Notes: generated from the sequence alone by a model not told the origin. Shown: positions 7,307 to 16,956, counted from the first letter of the stretch. The stretch is DNA of 64,000 nt from Paraburkholderia aspalathi (GCF_900116445.1 NZ_FPBH01000005.1:186001-250000), one strand, 5' to 3'. A program made the numbers and translations.

Positions 7307-10300
7307 TGAAGTTCTCCAGTTTGAGTAGTTGGCACGGTTGTGCCGGAAGGTACTGCATGAGAAAGCCGCGCGTCGGGCAGACGCTTCGCGCGGCGGCGTT
7401 GCAGCAGGAACCACGCTGCGGGAATAACCAACATCGAAAGGATGGGCGCCGTGATCATTCCGCCCACCATCGGCGCGGCGATGCGCTGCATGACTTCGGA
7501 GCCGGCGCCGTGCCCGACCATGATGGGTATAAGACCGGCAAGCACGACCGCGACCGTCATCGCCTTGGGACGTACACGCTGTACAGCTCCCTCTCGAATT
7601 GCATCGAGAAGCAGCGTTTCGGTCAGCGGTTCGCCTGCGTCGAGTCTGCGATTCAGCGCACCCTTCAGGTAAAGCAGCATCACGACACCGAACTCCGCGG
7701 CCACGCCAGCGAGCGCAATGAATCCCACGGCGGTCGCGACAGATACGGCATGCCCCAGCATCCAGATAAACCAGAAGCCGCCGATCAGCGCAAAGGGCAC
7801 CGTCGACATCAATAGCAGCGCGTCACCCACAGAGTTAAACGTCAGAAAAAGCAGCACGAAAATGACCACCAGCGTCACGGGAATCACCGTGCGCAACTTC
7901 GCCGCTGCTCGCTCCAGATATTCGAACTGACCGGACCACGCAATCGAATAGCCCGCGGGCAGCGTTACTTTCTCTGCGACCGCGCGCTGCATGGCCTGCA
8001 CGGCCGAATGCAGGTCCGTATCGCGGATATCGACGTACACGTAACCGGCGAGCCGCGCGTTCTCACTGCGAATCATCGGCGGGCCATCGGCAATCGTGAC
8101 GTGCGCCACGTCAGCTAGCTGGATTTGCGCGCCACGCTCGGTCACGACTGGCAGCTCGCGCAGCTTCTCGAGCGAATCGCGGATCTCGCGTGGATAGCGG
8201 ACGTTGATCGGAAAGCGTTCCCGGCCGGCAATGACCTCGCCGACGTTCTCGCCGCCGACTGCGGTGGACACAATCGACTGGATGTCCGCAACCGCGAGGC
8301 CGTAACGTGCCGCTGCCAGCCGGTCGATATCGACGTCGATGTATCGACCGCCGTTCAGGCGCTCGGCAAGTGCGGACGTCACGCCGGGCACGGTCTTGAC
8401 CGCTGCTTCGACCTGCGTTGCGACCTTATCGATTTGCCCGAGGTCGGGGCCCGAAATCTTGACGCCGACCGGCGTCTTGATGCCCGTCGACAGCATGTCC
8501 AACCGATTTCGGATAGGCGGAACCCACACGTTCGAGAGCCCCGGCACTTTGACGGTGCGGTCCAGTTCGTCGACCAGCTTCTCCGGCGTCATGCCCGGCC
8601 GCCACTCGCTGCGTGGCTTGAACTGAATCGTGGTCTCGAACATCTCGAGCGGCGCGGGGTCGGTCGCCGAGTCAGCGCGGCCGGACTTGCCGAACACGGT
8701 CTGCACCTCCGGGACGGTCTTGATGAGCCGGTCGGTCTGCTGCAGCAGTTCACTCGCTTTCTCCGCCGAGATGCCCGGCAGCGCGGTCGGCATATACAGC
8801 AGATCGCCTTCGTCGAGCGGCGGCATGAATTCGCCGCCGAGCCGCGAAAGCGGAATCGCCGACGCTGCGAGCGCAACCACCGCCAGACCGATCGCGACCC
8901 ACGGACGACGCAACGTCGCCTCAAGCAACGGGCGATAGAGCCGGATCAGGGAGCGGTTGATCGGGTTCGCGTTCTCGTGCGGGATGCGGCCGCGGATCAG
9001 CAAACCCATCAATACCGGCACCAATGTCACCGACAGCCCCGCCGCCGCTGCGATCGTGTAGGTCTTTGTGAACGCCAGTGGGGAAAACAGCTTGCCTTCC
9101 TGGCCTTCGAGCGAAAACACCGGAATGAACGACAACGTGATGACGAGCAACGAGAAAAACAGCGCCGGCCCGACCTCCGCGGCCGACGTCGCGATGAGTT
9201 CCCAACGTTCAGCCGAACTGATCGCCTTACCGGGATGCGCGTGCTCGTACGCTTCGAGATGTTTGTGCGCGTTCTCGATCATCACGATGGCCGCGTCGAT
9301 CATCGCGCCGATGGCAATCGCAATGCCGCCCAACGACATCAGATTCGCGTTCACGCCTTGATAGCGCATCACGATGAAGGCGGCCAGCACGCCTAGGGGC
9401 AAGGACAGGATCGCGACAAACGCACTGCGCAGATGGAACAGAAAGACCGCGCAAACGAGCCCGACGATGATGAATTCCTCGACGAGCTTGTCCTTCAGGT
9501 TATCCACCGCGCGTTCGATCAACTGTGAGCGGTCGTATGTCGTCACGACTTCCACGCCCGCGGGCAGCGAACGCTTCAGCTCGGCGAGCTTTGCCTTCAC
9601 CGCCTCGATGGTGGTCAAAGCGTTCTTGCCGGAACGCATCACGATGACACCGCCCGCCACTTCGCCCTGACCGTTCAGCTCACCGATACCGCGCCGCATC
9701 TCGGGTCCGATCTGAATACGCGCGACATCACCCAGCAGCACGGGCGTACCGGCTTCGTTCGTACGCAGGACGACGTTGCGAAAGTCGTCGAGCGTGCGCA
9801 GGTAACCGGACGAGCGCACCATGTATTCGGACTCCGCCATCTCGACGACTGACCCGCCCGATTCCTGATTCGCCTTGCCTAACGCGTCGGCGACCATCGC
9901 CTGTGTAATGCCGTAAGCGCGCAGTTTGTCCGGGTCGAGAACGATCTGATATTGACGCACCATGCCGCCGATGCTCGCGACCTCGGACACATCCGGTACC
10001 GACTTCAGCTCGAACTTCAGGAACCAGTCGTTCAGGGCGCGAAGCTGTCCTAGGTCGTGCTGTCCGCTCCGGTCGACGAGTGCATATTCGTAGACCCAGC
10101 CGACACCGGTCGCATCCGGTCCGAGCGATACCGTCGCGCCAGGAGGCAGCCTGCTTTGCACCTGATTCAGATACTCGAGTACACGGGAACGGGCCCAATA
10201 CTGATCGGTTTTGTCGTCGAACAGGACGTAGACGAACGCATCGCCGAATGACGAATACGCGCGAATGGTTTTGGCGTCCGGTACGCCCAGCAGCGTCGTG

Positions 10301-10509
10301 GTGAGGGGATAGGTGACCTGGTCCTCGACGACCTGCGGCGCCTTGCCCGGATACGACGCCTTGATGATGACCTGCGTATCGGACAAGTCGGGCAGCGCGT
10401 CGAGCGGCGTTTGCATTACCGAGTAGACGCCCCATGCCGTGACGAGCACGGTGGCAAGCAGCACCAGAAATCGGTTGTAAATCGACCATCTGATAAGACG
10501 CGAGATCAT
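7303..10509 (-). CDS. cusA: CusA heavy-metal efflux RND pump (Cu/Ag type)
   Basis: 1068 residues, the full length of the family, with the usual 12 membrane helices and two large periplasmic loops. Diagnostic heavy-metal RND sequences are present, e.g. the segment [20 protein letters not shown] and [17 protein letters not shown], which follow E. coli CusA closely rather than CzcA. The start ATG at 10509 overlaps the cusB stop (ATGA) and the stop overlaps cusF, so translation of the three genes is coupled. Role: inner-membrane proton antiporter driving Cu(I)/Ag(I) out through the CusB-CusC channel. Confidence 0.95.
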   Translation of the reverse strand: MISRLIRWSIYNRFLVLLATVLVTAWGVYSVMQTPLDALPDLSDTQVIIKASYPGKAPQVVEDQVTYPLTTTLLGVPDAKTIRAYSSFGDAFVYVLFDDKTDQYWARSRVLEYLNQVQSRLPPGATVSLGPDATGVGWVYEYALVDRSGQHDLGQLRALNDWFLKFELKSVPDVSEVASIGGMVRQYQIVLDPDKLRAYGITQAMVADALGKANQESGGSVVEMAESEYMVRSSGYLRTLDDFRNVVLRTNEAGTPVLLGDVARIQIGPEMRRGIGELNGQGEVAGGVIVMRSGKNALTTIEAVKAKLAELKRSLPAGVEVVTTYDRSQLIERAVDNLKDKLVEEFIIVGLVCAVFLFHLRSAFVAILSLPLGVLAAFIVMRYQGVNANLMSLGGIAIAIGAMIDAAIVMIENAHKHLEAYEHAHPGKAISSAERWELIATSAAEVGPALFFSLLVITLSFIPVFSLEGQEGKLFSPLAFTKTYTIAAAAGLSVTLVPVLMGLLIRGRIPHENANPINRSLIRLYRPLLEATLRRPWVAIGLAVVALAASAIPLSRLGGEFMPPLDEGDLLYMPTALPGISAEKASELLQQTDRLIKTVPEVQTVFGKSGRADSATDPAPLEMFETTIQFKPRSEWRPGMTPEKLVDELDRTVKVPGLSNVWVPPIRNRLDMLSTGIKTPVGVKISGPDLGQIDKVATQVEAAVKTVPGVTSALAERLNGGRYIDVDIDRLAAARYGLAVADIQSIVSTAVGGENVGEVIAGRERFPINVRYPREIRDSLEKLRELPVVTERGAQIQLADVAHVTIADGPPMIRSENARLAGYVYVDIRDTDLHSAVQAMQRAVAEKVTLPAGYSIAWSGQFEYLERAAAKLRTVIPVTLVVIFVLLFLTFNSVGDALLLMSTVPFALIGGFWFIWMLGHAVSVATAVGFIALAGVAAEFGVVMLLYLKGALNRRLDAGEPLTETLLLDAIREGAVQRVRPKAMTVAVVLAGLIPIMVGHGAGSEVMQRIAAPMVGGMITAPILSMLVIPAAWFLLQRRRAKRLPDARLSHAVPSGTTVPTTQTGELQ

Positions 10510-12056
10510 TTGGCGCCTCCCACCGGTTCGACTGTCGTCAACTGGTAACCGCTGTCCGTCTGCCGGAATGCGAAGTGCACTACGTCACCGGGTTTTGCGT
10601 CAGGAAAGGCCGTGGGCGATGGTTTGCCGAATGCCATTGTCATCTTGCCCCAGCCCAAAGCCGGGACCGGCTGGTGGGAGAACGTGATGTCTTCAGCAGT
10701 CACCTTTTCGACCCTGCCGGTGGTCTCGTACGTTTGGGATGCACCGGCCGCGGCGGATGCGGGTGCTGGCGCGGGTGCGCTCGGGCCTGCGTTGGCGCTC
10801 CCCGCGAGGCGAGGAAGAACTGATTTGAGGCTGGCTTCCGAATCGATCAGAAACTGGCCGGACGCCACAACCCGATCGCCATCGTTCAAACCGCTCAACA
10901 CTTCGGTTTCATCGCCTGCATCTTTGCCGACGGTGACATTCACCGGCTGCAAACGGCCATCGCCGTTCCTGACGATAACCACGGTGCGCTTGCCGGTCGT
11001 GATGACCGCTTCGGACGGAACAAGCAGACGCGAGGCCGGTTTCCGCGCGCCGACCCGCACGCGCATCAACATGCCCGGCGTCAGCTTGAACGCGGCGTTG
11101 TCGATCTCGAGACGAGCCTGCAGCGTACGGCTGCCCGTGCTGATGCCCGGCAGGATTTCGCGGATCTGCCCTTTGAAGTGCTGAGTGGGATCGCCCGCGA
11201 ATGCCGCGTCCACCGTCATGCCGGGCTGCACGGTCAGTGCAAGGGATTCCGGTATTTCGACGATGAGCCACAACGTCGAAAGCCCGGCGATCTTGGCGAG
11301 CGTCTGCCCGGGCGTCACCATCGCGCCATCGCGGACGTTCAGCTCGCTGACCACGCCCGTTTCCGGCGAGGTCAGCACGACATGCGTCTGCGCCTTGCCG
11401 CTCCGGTCGAGATTCGCAACGACGCCGTCAGGGATCGACATCGCCCGCATGCGCGCGCGAGCCGCGTCGAGCATGCTGCTGTCCATACCACTGCGTTTGA
11501 GCGCGAGGTATTCTTCCTGCGGCGCCAGCCAGTCCGGCACGAAGAGCGACGCGATCGGCGCGCCCTTCGCTATCCGTTGCATCGGTGCGTCCGCGTACAA
11601 GTGGTCGATGTAGCCCGTGACGCGCGACTGCACCACGTCGGCGCGCGATTCGTCGAATTGCGTGGTCCCGACGGCATCGAAGCCTTCGGTCACTTCCTGC
11701 CGTCGCGCCGTTGCGTAGCGGATGCCGAGGTTCTGCTGCAAGCCTGGATCGATCTTGACGCCACTCGTGCCCGCATCATCGGCGAAGACCGGTTCGAGCT
11801 GCATGTCCATGAAAGGCGACTTGCCCGGTTTGTCGAAATGCTGATTCGGCACCATCGGATCGTGCCAGTACAGCACCTTGCGGCCCGTCTTCGGGTCGAT
11901 CTTGTCGCCTGCCGCAGATGTCGCGGCGGGCATCGTGGCGGCAGAAGCCGAACCCGCCTGCGTGGAGTGACGCGCGCCGGCCAGGTAGCCTGCGCCTAAC
12001 AAAGCCGCGGCGGCGAACGCAATGAGAACCGCGCGTGCCAGTTGTTTCTTTTGCAT
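10506..12056 (-). CDS. cusB: CusB-type periplasmic adaptor with fused C-terminal CusF domain
   Basis: 516 residues from ATG at 12056. Order: N-terminal anchor/signal (3-22), heavy-metal-binding domain with YWHDPMVP and KSPFMDMQL near 60-85, adaptor domains (barrel-sandwich, alpha-hairpin, beta-barrel), and an extra C-terminal module near 440-515. That module is CusF-like: His461, Trp469, Met472 and Met474 keep the exact ligand spacing of E. coli CusF, including the Trp that the stand-alone CusF of this operon lacks. Upstream cusC ends 11 bases before. Role: links CusA to CusC and accepts metal. Confidence 0.93.
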   Translation of the reverse strand: MQKKQLARAVLIAFAAAALLGAGYLAGARHSTQAGSASAATMPAATSAAGDKIDPKTGRKVLYWHDPMVPNQHFDKPGKSPFMDMQLEPVFADDAGTSGVKIDPGLQQNLGIRYATARRQEVTEGFDAVGTTQFDESRADVVQSRVTGYIDHLYADAPMQRIAKGAPIASLFVPDWLAPQEEYLALKRSGMDSSMLDAARARMRAMSIPDGVVANLDRSGKAQTHVVLTSPETGVVSELNVRDGAMVTPGQTLAKIAGLSTLWLIVEIPESLALTVQPGMTVDAAFAGDPTQHFKGQIREILPGISTGSRTLQARLEIDNAAFKLTPGMLMRVRVGARKPASRLLVPSEAVITTGKRTVVIVRNGDGRLQPVNVTVGKDAGDETEVLSGLNDGDRVVASGQFLIDSEASLKSVLPRLAGSANAGPSAPAPAPASAAAGASQTYETTGRVEKVTAEDITFSHQPVPALGWGKMTMAFGKPSPTAFPDAKPGDVVHFAFRQTDSGYQLTTVEPVGGAK

Positions 12057-12067
12057 GGTGTTCTCCT

Positions 12068-13363
12068 TCACTGGCTGATGGACATCGACGCGGGCACTAC
12101 CTGGTATTCGAGCTGGGCCCATGTCTGGGACACCTCGCGCCGAAGGTCGAGCACCTGTAGCTGAGCGTCGAGCAACGCACGTCGGGCAGCAAACGCGTCC
12201 GCAAGCGACCCGCTACCCGCCCGATAGGCCGCGGCAGCGAGCTGGACGCGCCGGTCTGCAGCGGGCAGCAGGGAGTCGGTGAGATGGACGATGCGCTCGC
12301 GGCCGCTGGCAAGCGTCGCCGACTGCGTGCGGATATCCGCTTCGACTTGCCGCTGCGCGTCTTCGTACATCAGCCGCGCCTTGGTGCCGAGTTCGGCCTT
12401 CTCGTCGGCGTCGCGGTTCTGGCGATTCTTGCGATTGATCGGCAGCGGAATGCTGACGCCGACCGAAACCATGTTCGAGTACTGCCCGCCACGCTGCTGA
12501 TAAGAGACTTCCCACGTCCAGTTGGGACTGCGGTCGCTGTTGGCGACAGCCGTATCGGCATCGGCGACGGCAATGTCCCGCGAAGCGGCCACCAGCACCG
12601 GCTGAACGTCGCGAAGCTCGTCGGGCGGCAGAGACGACACATACGATTGCGGTGCGGGCGGATCACCGCTCACATCGAGAACAGGCGTAGCAGTCCAGCG
12701 GGACAGTCCGATCAGTGCGGTTTGAAACGCCTGTTGTGCCTTGAGCAGCTGATCCTGCGTCTGCGCGAGCATCGCCTGCGCCTGCACGACGTCGGCTGCG
12801 CTTGCCTTGGCTCCCCGGTAAGACGCTTTCGTCGCGTCCAGTTCGTGACCCATATGACGCACCAGCTCCTGCTGCAACGCGAGCGCCTGCTTTGCGTAGA
12901 TAGCGCTCAACCACGCAGACGCCGTTTGTTGCCGTGTGTTCACGAGCTGCAGCAGATAGCCGGCTCGCTCGCGGTCCACGACATCGTTCGCCCGCGCGGA
13001 GAGCAGGCGGCGTTTGTCACCGGAGACCCATTCCTGCTCGATGCCGATACGGCGCATCGTCATGAAGTCCTGACCGATGGTGAACCGTTGCGATCCGTTC
13101 ACCGGCAGGTTGTCGATACCCGCTTTGAGCATCGGATCGGGCAATTGACCGGCCCGGACCGCGGCATCGGAGCTGGCGCGCACAGAAGCCTGTGCGGCTC
13201 CCATAGCGGAAGAGCGGTCGGTCGCGGCCTGAAGTGCCGCATCGAGCGTGTAGCTTGCTTGCTGGGCGTGCGCCGCGCCGCTCGCGAGAATTAGCGCGGC
13301 GAAAAGCGAACGCGCGCGCAGTGGTGCACACCGATTTAACGGTGTGCGAAAAATGAATGGCAT
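12068..13363 (-). CDS. cusC: TolC-family outer-membrane efflux protein CusC
   Basis: 431 residues. A signal peptide ends near residue 34 (ALILASGAAHA), then two outer-membrane-efflux repeats of long coiled helices (YTLDAALQAATDRSSAMGAA near 38-57; YLLQLVNTRQQTASAW). There is no lipobox Cys right after the signal, unlike E. coli CusC. It is the first cus structural gene in the minus-strand operon cusC-cusB-cusA-cusF. Role: outer-membrane exit duct for the copper/silver pump. A gene for a Met/Cys-rich exported protein lies 92 bases upstream on the same strand. Confidence 0.9.
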   Translation of the reverse strand: MPFIFRTPLNRCAPLRARSLFAALILASGAAHAQQASYTLDAALQAATDRSSAMGAAQASVRASSDAAVRAGQLPDPMLKAGIDNLPVNGSQRFTIGQDFMTMRRIGIEQEWVSGDKRRLLSARANDVVDRERAGYLLQLVNTRQQTASAWLSAIYAKQALALQQELVRHMGHELDATKASYRGAKASAADVVQAQAMLAQTQDQLLKAQQAFQTALIGLSRWTATPVLDVSGDPPAPQSYVSSLPPDELRDVQPVLVAASRDIAVADADTAVANSDRSPNWTWEVSYQQRGGQYSNMVSVGVSIPLPINRKNRQNRDADEKAELGTKARLMYEDAQRQVEADIRTQSATLASGRERIVHLTDSLLPAADRRVQLAAAAYRAGSGSLADAFAARRALLDAQLQVLDLRREVSQTWAQLEYQVVPASMSISQ

Positions 13364-13455
13364 GTTCTAACCCCAACGGCGAACTCCCAAACGGAGTCCA
13401 CGTCCTGGACACAGGACGACCTCACCGCAAATGCGGTGAACCTGTCAGCAAGGGA

Positions 13456-13818
13456 TTAGATGGCGCGAGGAGGTCGCCACGGTCCGGTCGGCTCACGGAC
13501 CGGCAGCGATTGCGCGTAGTGGAAAACAACGGTGCTCGACAACCCGGCAGGCCGGGTTATACCGGTCGGAGAGACCGGGTGATACAGACTGCCGATCTGG
13601 CATTGAGCCATTACCTTGCAGAAAAAGCCCTTGGCTTTTTCTGGCTGCGACGAATGCATCGACTCGCAGCCGGGCATGTCAGCCGACATCGCATCGCTCT
13701 CGTCGGCACTCATGCTCATCTGCATTGGACATTCTCCCGTCAAGCCGCTAGCCGCCAGCCCACTAATGGGCAGCGCAGCGCATAGCAACAAGAGGAGCAA
13801 CGTCCGCAGAAATTTCAT
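13456..13818 (-). CDS. exported Met/Cys-rich small protein upstream of the copper operon
   Basis: 120 residues. A clear signal peptide (FLRTLLLLLLCAALPISGLAA) precedes a segment dense in possible copper ligands: CPMQMSMSADESDAMSADM, then PGCESMH and FFCKVMAQC between residues 30 and 73. The C-terminal third looks structured but is not recognised. The position directly upstream of cusC, same strand, suggests a periplasmic copper-binding or sensing role in the same stress response; this is inference. Similar unnamed proteins precede copper/RND operons in related bacteria, as far as I recall. Confidence 0.68.
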   Translation of the reverse strand: MKFLRTLLLLLLCAALPISGLAASGLTGECPMQMSMSADESDAMSADMPGCESMHSSQPEKAKGFFCKVMAQCQIGSLYHPVSPTGITRPAGLSSTVVFHYAQSLPVREPTGPWRPPRAI

Positions 13819-13891
13819 GCCGGAGATTATAGCCGCAGTAATTTAACCGGGTGCATCGGATTGGCTATCAACAGCAGGATCGCCGCTGATG

Positions 13892-13922
13892 CGAAAAAAC
13901 GCCCCATGCGGGACGTTTTTCG
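13892..13922 (-). terminator. intrinsic terminator after the 157-residue gene
   Basis: A near-symmetric hairpin with arms CGAAAAAACG-CCCC and GGG-ACGTTTTTCG around the loop ATGC. Read on the minus strand it follows the stop of the gene at 13962-14435 and ends in a T-run, so it can end that transcript; the A/T-rich flanks would also let it work on the plus strand. Confidence 0.7.
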
Positions 13923-13961
13923 TTTGGGCGTTAGCTTGCTTGCGACGGAGCGGGATGTTGC

Positions 13962-14435
13962 TTAAACGGTTGCTTCGACAATCGCTTGCGTATGGGCCGA
14001 TCTCATCAGCCCCTCGATCATCTTCGCTTCCGCGTTCGCGATCTCGCTCAGCGATGCGATCGACAGTTGCCCATCGAGAATCGCCAGCGCCGAGCAAAGA
14101 CGGGCGTATTCGCTGTCTTCGAGCACCCAGGCGCCGTCTTGATGCTCACGCGCGTCGAGCTGCACCATCGCCGCATGCGCGCTTTCGATATCGGCAATGA
14201 CGTCTTCGCCAAGACCAAGACGCGCCAGCTCTTGCGACACCAGCAGATGCCGGCTCAAGGTCAGGTGCAAATCCCGCGTGCCCCGACCGCGCCGGAATGC
14301 ATCGAGGGCGGTGTAGCACTGCAGGAGCATCGCCTCGGTGACCGGCTCGTGGGCGGTGCGGCTATAGGTCAGCGCGCGCAGCAGCGGGGACATGGCCGGC
14401 TGGGTGTGCTTGCGGACTCGCGATTTACTGGACAT
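13962..14435 (-). CDS. hypothetical protein, basic N-terminus, helical
   Basis: 157 residues. The basic start (MSSKSRVRKHTQ) is followed by an all-helical body (SPLLRALTYSRTAHEPVTE, LHLTLSRHLLVSQELARLG, YARLCSALAILDGQLS). No enzymatic motif, signal peptide or membrane helix is seen. I recognise similar unnamed proteins in Burkholderia but cannot assign a function. A purine-rich stretch (GGAGGTTGAATCG) lies just upstream of the ATG at 14435 and is a good ribosome-binding site. The upstream non-coding region has two hairpins and, further off, a terminator and leader-like frame (14717-14910) on the same strand. Confidence 0.65.
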   Translation of the reverse strand: MSSKSRVRKHTQPAMSPLLRALTYSRTAHEPVTEAMLLQCYTALDAFRRGRGTRDLHLTLSRHLLVSQELARLGLGEDVIADIESAHAAMVQLDAREHQDGAWVLEDSEYARLCSALAILDGQLSIASLSEIANAEAKMIEGLMRSAHTQAIVEATV

Positions 14436-14466
14436 ATCGATTCAACCTCCTTCGCTAACTCTCGGC

Positions 14467-14521
14467 TTTGCCACCGAATGCTGTGCTCTCCGGTGGCAAA
14501 CGCCGCCGATGCGCTGGCGGC
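14467..14521. promoter_or_regulatory. tandem hairpins in the upstream region of the 157-residue gene
   Basis: TTTGCCACCG (14467-14476) and CGGTGGCAAA (14491-14500) form a perfect 10-base inverted repeat with a 14-base spacer. Directly beside it GCCGCC (14502-14507) pairs with GGCGGC (14516-14521). They lie 32-86 bases upstream of the ATG at 14435, so they would be in the 5' untranslated RNA or the promoter. They could be an operator or RNA structure affecting translation. Confidence 0.45.
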
Positions 14522-14716
14522 TTGACAGGCCCTTAATGTGAGTCTGTGCAGCCATCATGGCAAGCAACTATTAAGACAGACTTAAACAACTCAAAGTCTC
14601 GAATGTGCTCGGCGTCTCACCGCGCGAGCAGATTTTCCGCTACGGCTGGCCGGAAATGCAACGCTGCCATATAGGTTCGGATCGAATAAATACAAGTCAC
14701 ATCGGCCGCATCGACG

Positions 14717-14750
14717 AAAAAAAAGCCCTGTTCCCGCGAGGGAACAGGGC
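14717..14750 (-). terminator. strong intrinsic terminator, minus strand, without an annotated gene before it
   Basis: GCCCTGTTCCC (14725-14735), loop GCGA, GGGAACAGGGC (14740-14750): a perfect 11-base GC-rich stem. On the minus strand it is followed by eight Ts (14724-14717). It is textbook Rho-independent. It lies 280 bases upstream of the next minus-strand gene (start 14435) and just after the leader-like frame starting at 14910. Confidence 0.8.
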
Positions 14751-14910
14751 CGGACAGGATGGAAGAGTCGTACAGGCGCGTGGATGCTTGCCGACTTTTA
14801 TAACCATCACAAACTACCAAAGCCGTTGCTACCAGAACTGCTACTGCGTTATTGCGGTACTGCTTTACTGCGGTATTGCGGTATTGCGTTACAGCTCGGT
14901 CCCTCGCCAT
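14717..14910 (-). other. leader-like transcribed region: Ala/Val/Leu-rich frame running into a terminator
   Basis: On the minus strand an ATG at 14910 with GAGG eight bases upstream opens a frame that reads MARDRAVTQYRN, then a repetitive part built from CGCAATA/CGCAGTA units, then AVAVLVATALVV, and runs into the perfect terminator at 14717-14750 without a stop (the frame closes only at 14617). The dense Ala/Val/Leu codons just ahead of a terminator resemble amino-acid attenuators, but no biosynthetic gene follows: the next gene is an unknown. It may be an orphan attenuator, a small RNA or a relic. The stretch from 14911 to about 15204 shows no gene; it repeats the 13-mer CAGTAAAGCAGTA (minus strand) also found inside the leader. 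Confidence 0.35.
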
Positions 14911-15204
14911 CAACATCGCCTCGCTGCAACCCCCTGCTGATTCGTGCGCGTGACTGCTGCGATTGCGCACTATTTGCATTGCTTCGACTTCCTACTGCTT
15001 TACTGCCCTGCCACGTCGGTCAAACGCGGCAAACTGCCATCAACGGTACGGTTCAAAACAACGCGGGGGAAGACCGCGTCCATGGGCTCGGTGACTTGTC
15101 GCTCCATGGAAAACAGTTTATGTGAACACACGAAAATGCAATTGCGCGAAACGAGGGGAATTGGCACGCCAGTTTGCCGAATCGCCGCGGTGTGAAGGTT
15201 TCTT

Positions 15205-15349
15205 CAGACTTGAGCCGTGAGCGTAAGCGCCCGAAACACAAGCGCGCGGCCTGTACGAACGCCTGGGCTTCGAAATCGTCGCCGAAGAGGAAATAGAGTT
15301 TCTGATGCGGCGCGCGCCGCACGCGTCTGCGCAAATTCGAGCAGAATGA
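15205..15349 (+). pseudogene. 3' remnant of a GNAT acetyltransferase gene
   Basis: Translating the plus strand gives VSVSARNTSAR in one frame (15217-15249) and, after a one-frame slip at about 15247, RGLYERLGFEIVAEEEIEFL followed by MRRAP and a stop at 15347-15349. Joined, this is the highly typical GNAT C-terminus (NxxARxLYERLGF...MRR). The part upstream of 15217 has in-frame stops and no recognisable N-terminal acetyltransferase domain. So the 5' part is gone and the rest is frameshifted. It lies 30 bases upstream of the DOPA-dioxygenase-like gene. Confidence 0.55.
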
Positions 15350-15379
15350 CCGTCTGACAAAGACGGAACGAAACCCGCC

Positions 15380-15730
15380 ATGACCTTTCGCGATACCTCG
15401 GCCATCGAGAGCTGGCACGCCCACGTTTACTTCGATTCAGGTAGCCGCGACGCCGCGTGGACCTTTCGCGAGCAAATCGAAGCTCATTGGAACGGCAAAC
15501 TGCAAATGGGCCGCTTTCACGAACGCCCGGTCGGACCGCACCCGATGTGGTCGTATCAGCTCGCATTCGCGCAGGAGCAGTTCGCCGAGCTCGTCGGCTG
15601 GCTCACGCTGAATCACGGCGCCCTCGATATCTTTCTGCACCCGAATACCGGCGACGCCTTGCGCGACCACCGCGACGCGGCGCTGTGGATCGGCCGTTCG
15701 CATGAGCTCGTACTGAGCGCTTTCAACTAG
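15380..15730 (+). CDS. DOPA 4,5-dioxygenase family protein
   Basis: 116 residues. The family pattern is complete: WHAHVYFD (residues 12-19), RFHERPVGPHPMWSYQLAF (45-63), and FLHPNTGDALRDHRDAALW (about 86-104), with the conserved His residues expected to bind iron. Fungal members cleave L-DOPA; the bacterial members are small cytosolic proteins of unknown natural substrate, possibly catechols. It is a single gene with a decayed acetyltransferase upstream and a convergent HiPIP gene downstream (40 bases). Confidence 0.88.
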   Translation: MTFRDTSAIESWHAHVYFDSGSRDAAWTFREQIEAHWNGKLQMGRFHERPVGPHPMWSYQLAFAQEQFAELVGWLTLNHGALDIFLHPNTGDALRDHRDAALWIGRSHELVLSAFN

Positions 15731-15770
15731 GCGCCAAGGCATCCGCAGCGGCGCACGGCCGCTAGCCCAG

Positions 15771-16085
15771 TCACATATTCGAGTATGAGTTGCACCATCC
15801 ACGCGCGGCGACCTGCTTGTCGCCGAACAGCGTGCAGCCACCGTAGGAATCGGTAGGCTTACCCTGGAATAGCGAGCAGTTGGCGCAGGTTTGTCCTGCG
15901 GCGTAGCTGGGGAACTTCGCCTTGTCGACCTTTGCCGCGTCCTCTTTATAGCCGACGGCCTGCGCCTTCGGATCGGCTTCGCTCAGTGCGTTCGCGGTGT
16001 CGGCGAACGCGACGCGGGACAGCATGAGCGATGAGCTCACGCCCACACTCAGCATCAGAAAATGGCGGCGTGAGGTTTTCATCAT
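15771..16085 (-). CDS. high-potential iron-sulfur protein (HiPIP)
   Basis: 104 residues. A twin-arginine-like signal (KTSRRHFLMLSVGV) leads to a processing site near AFA-DT at residue 28. Four cysteines, Cys67, Cys70, Cys84 and Cys98 (CANC, GGC, GWC), have the CxxC-x13-C-x13-C spacing of HiPIPs and hold the [4Fe-4S] cluster. These periplasmic proteins carry electrons, for example to oxidases. The start is one of two adjacent ATGs (16085 or 16082). The nitroreductase gene lies 45 bases upstream on the same strand, so the pair may be co-transcribed. Confidence 0.92.
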   Translation of the reverse strand: MMKTSRRHFLMLSVGVSSSLMLSRVAFADTANALSEADPKAQAVGYKEDAAKVDKAKFPSYAAGQTCANCSLFQGKPTDSYGGCTLFGDKQVAARGWCNSYSNM

Positions 16086-16130
16086 GGTCCGAGGGGAAGA
16101 TTGGAAAGTGGGGATGCCCATGGATCGGGT

Positions 16131-16820
16131 TCAATCGAGAAATCGCGTGAACCGTTCAACCGGTTCGCGATCCGTGCGTAACGTATTGACCAGCGCGTTT
16201 TCGTCGGCGAAACCGAGCGACATGCCGCATACCAGTTGCTCTTCGGCCGGCAGGCCGAGATGCTCGGCAATCAGCCGGTGAAACTGCGTAAAGGCCGCCT
16301 GCGGACAGGTATCGAGGCCGCGCCCGCGCGCCGCCGTCATGATCGCTTGCAGGAACATGCCGTAATCGAGCCAGCTGCCGAGCTCCATTACCCGCTCGAT
16401 CGTGAAGAACAGGCCAACCGGCGCGCCGAAGAACCGGAAGTTCTGCGCATGCTGTTCATGCATGCGCGTCTTGTCGCCCTTCTCGATACCTAGCAAGCCG
16501 TACAGATCCCAGCCGATCTTGCGGCGGCGATCGATGTAGGGCGACACCCATTGGTGCGGATAGTAGCGATACTCTTCCTGATACAGCGCATCGCGTTGAG
16601 GGTCGTCATAGGCGGCGACCAGAGTCTCCGACAGGCGCGCGAGCGACTCGCCCGTCACCACATAGACTTTCCACGGCTGAGTATTGGTGCCCGAGGGAGC
16701 GCGGCTGGCCGCTTCGAGAATCGCCTCGATATCGGCGCGCGCAACCGGCGTGGGCAGAAAGGCGCGGATCGACCGCCGCGATATCAAGGCGGCGTCGACC
16801 TGGTTGGGGGACGTGGTCAT
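16131..16820 (-). CDS. nitroreductase family protein
   Basis: 229 residues. The FMN-binding opening RRSIRAFLPTPV (residues 15-26) and SRAPSGTNTQPWKVYVVTG (about 38-56), plus the C-terminal GLPAEEQLVCGMSLGFAD, place it in the NfsB/FRase-like nitroreductase family; it would act as an FMN-dependent NAD(P)H reductase of nitroaromatics or quinones in the cytosol. The substrate cannot be told. The ATG at 16820 is the only good start. It may form a two-gene unit with the HiPIP gene downstream. Confidence 0.9.
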   Translation of the reverse strand: MTTSPNQVDAALISRRSIRAFLPTPVARADIEAILEAASRAPSGTNTQPWKVYVVTGESLARLSETLVAAYDDPQRDALYQEEYRYYPHQWVSPYIDRRRKIGWDLYGLLGIEKGDKTRMHEQHAQNFRFFGAPVGLFFTIERVMELGSWLDYGMFLQAIMTAARGRGLDTCPQAAFTQFHRLIAEHLGLPAEEQLVCGMSLGFADENALVNTLRTDREPVERFTRFLD

Positions 16821-16956
16821 CGGCAGAAATCCGGCAGGGCCAACGGTTTTTGGCGGTCTGCGACGATTCTAGCGCGAGCGCCCACTTTTCCGCTGGCAGG
16901 CGTGCAGGGTTCCGGGCGGGCGCGTCACTGCTGCGACGCTGCGCCCTCAGAGTCGG

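Noticed and set aside
14840..14890. Short tandem units (TATTGCGG/TACTGC) considered as a CRISPR or satellite array
   Set aside because: Units are about 7-13 bases, imperfect and without regular spacers; they are part of the leader-like frame.
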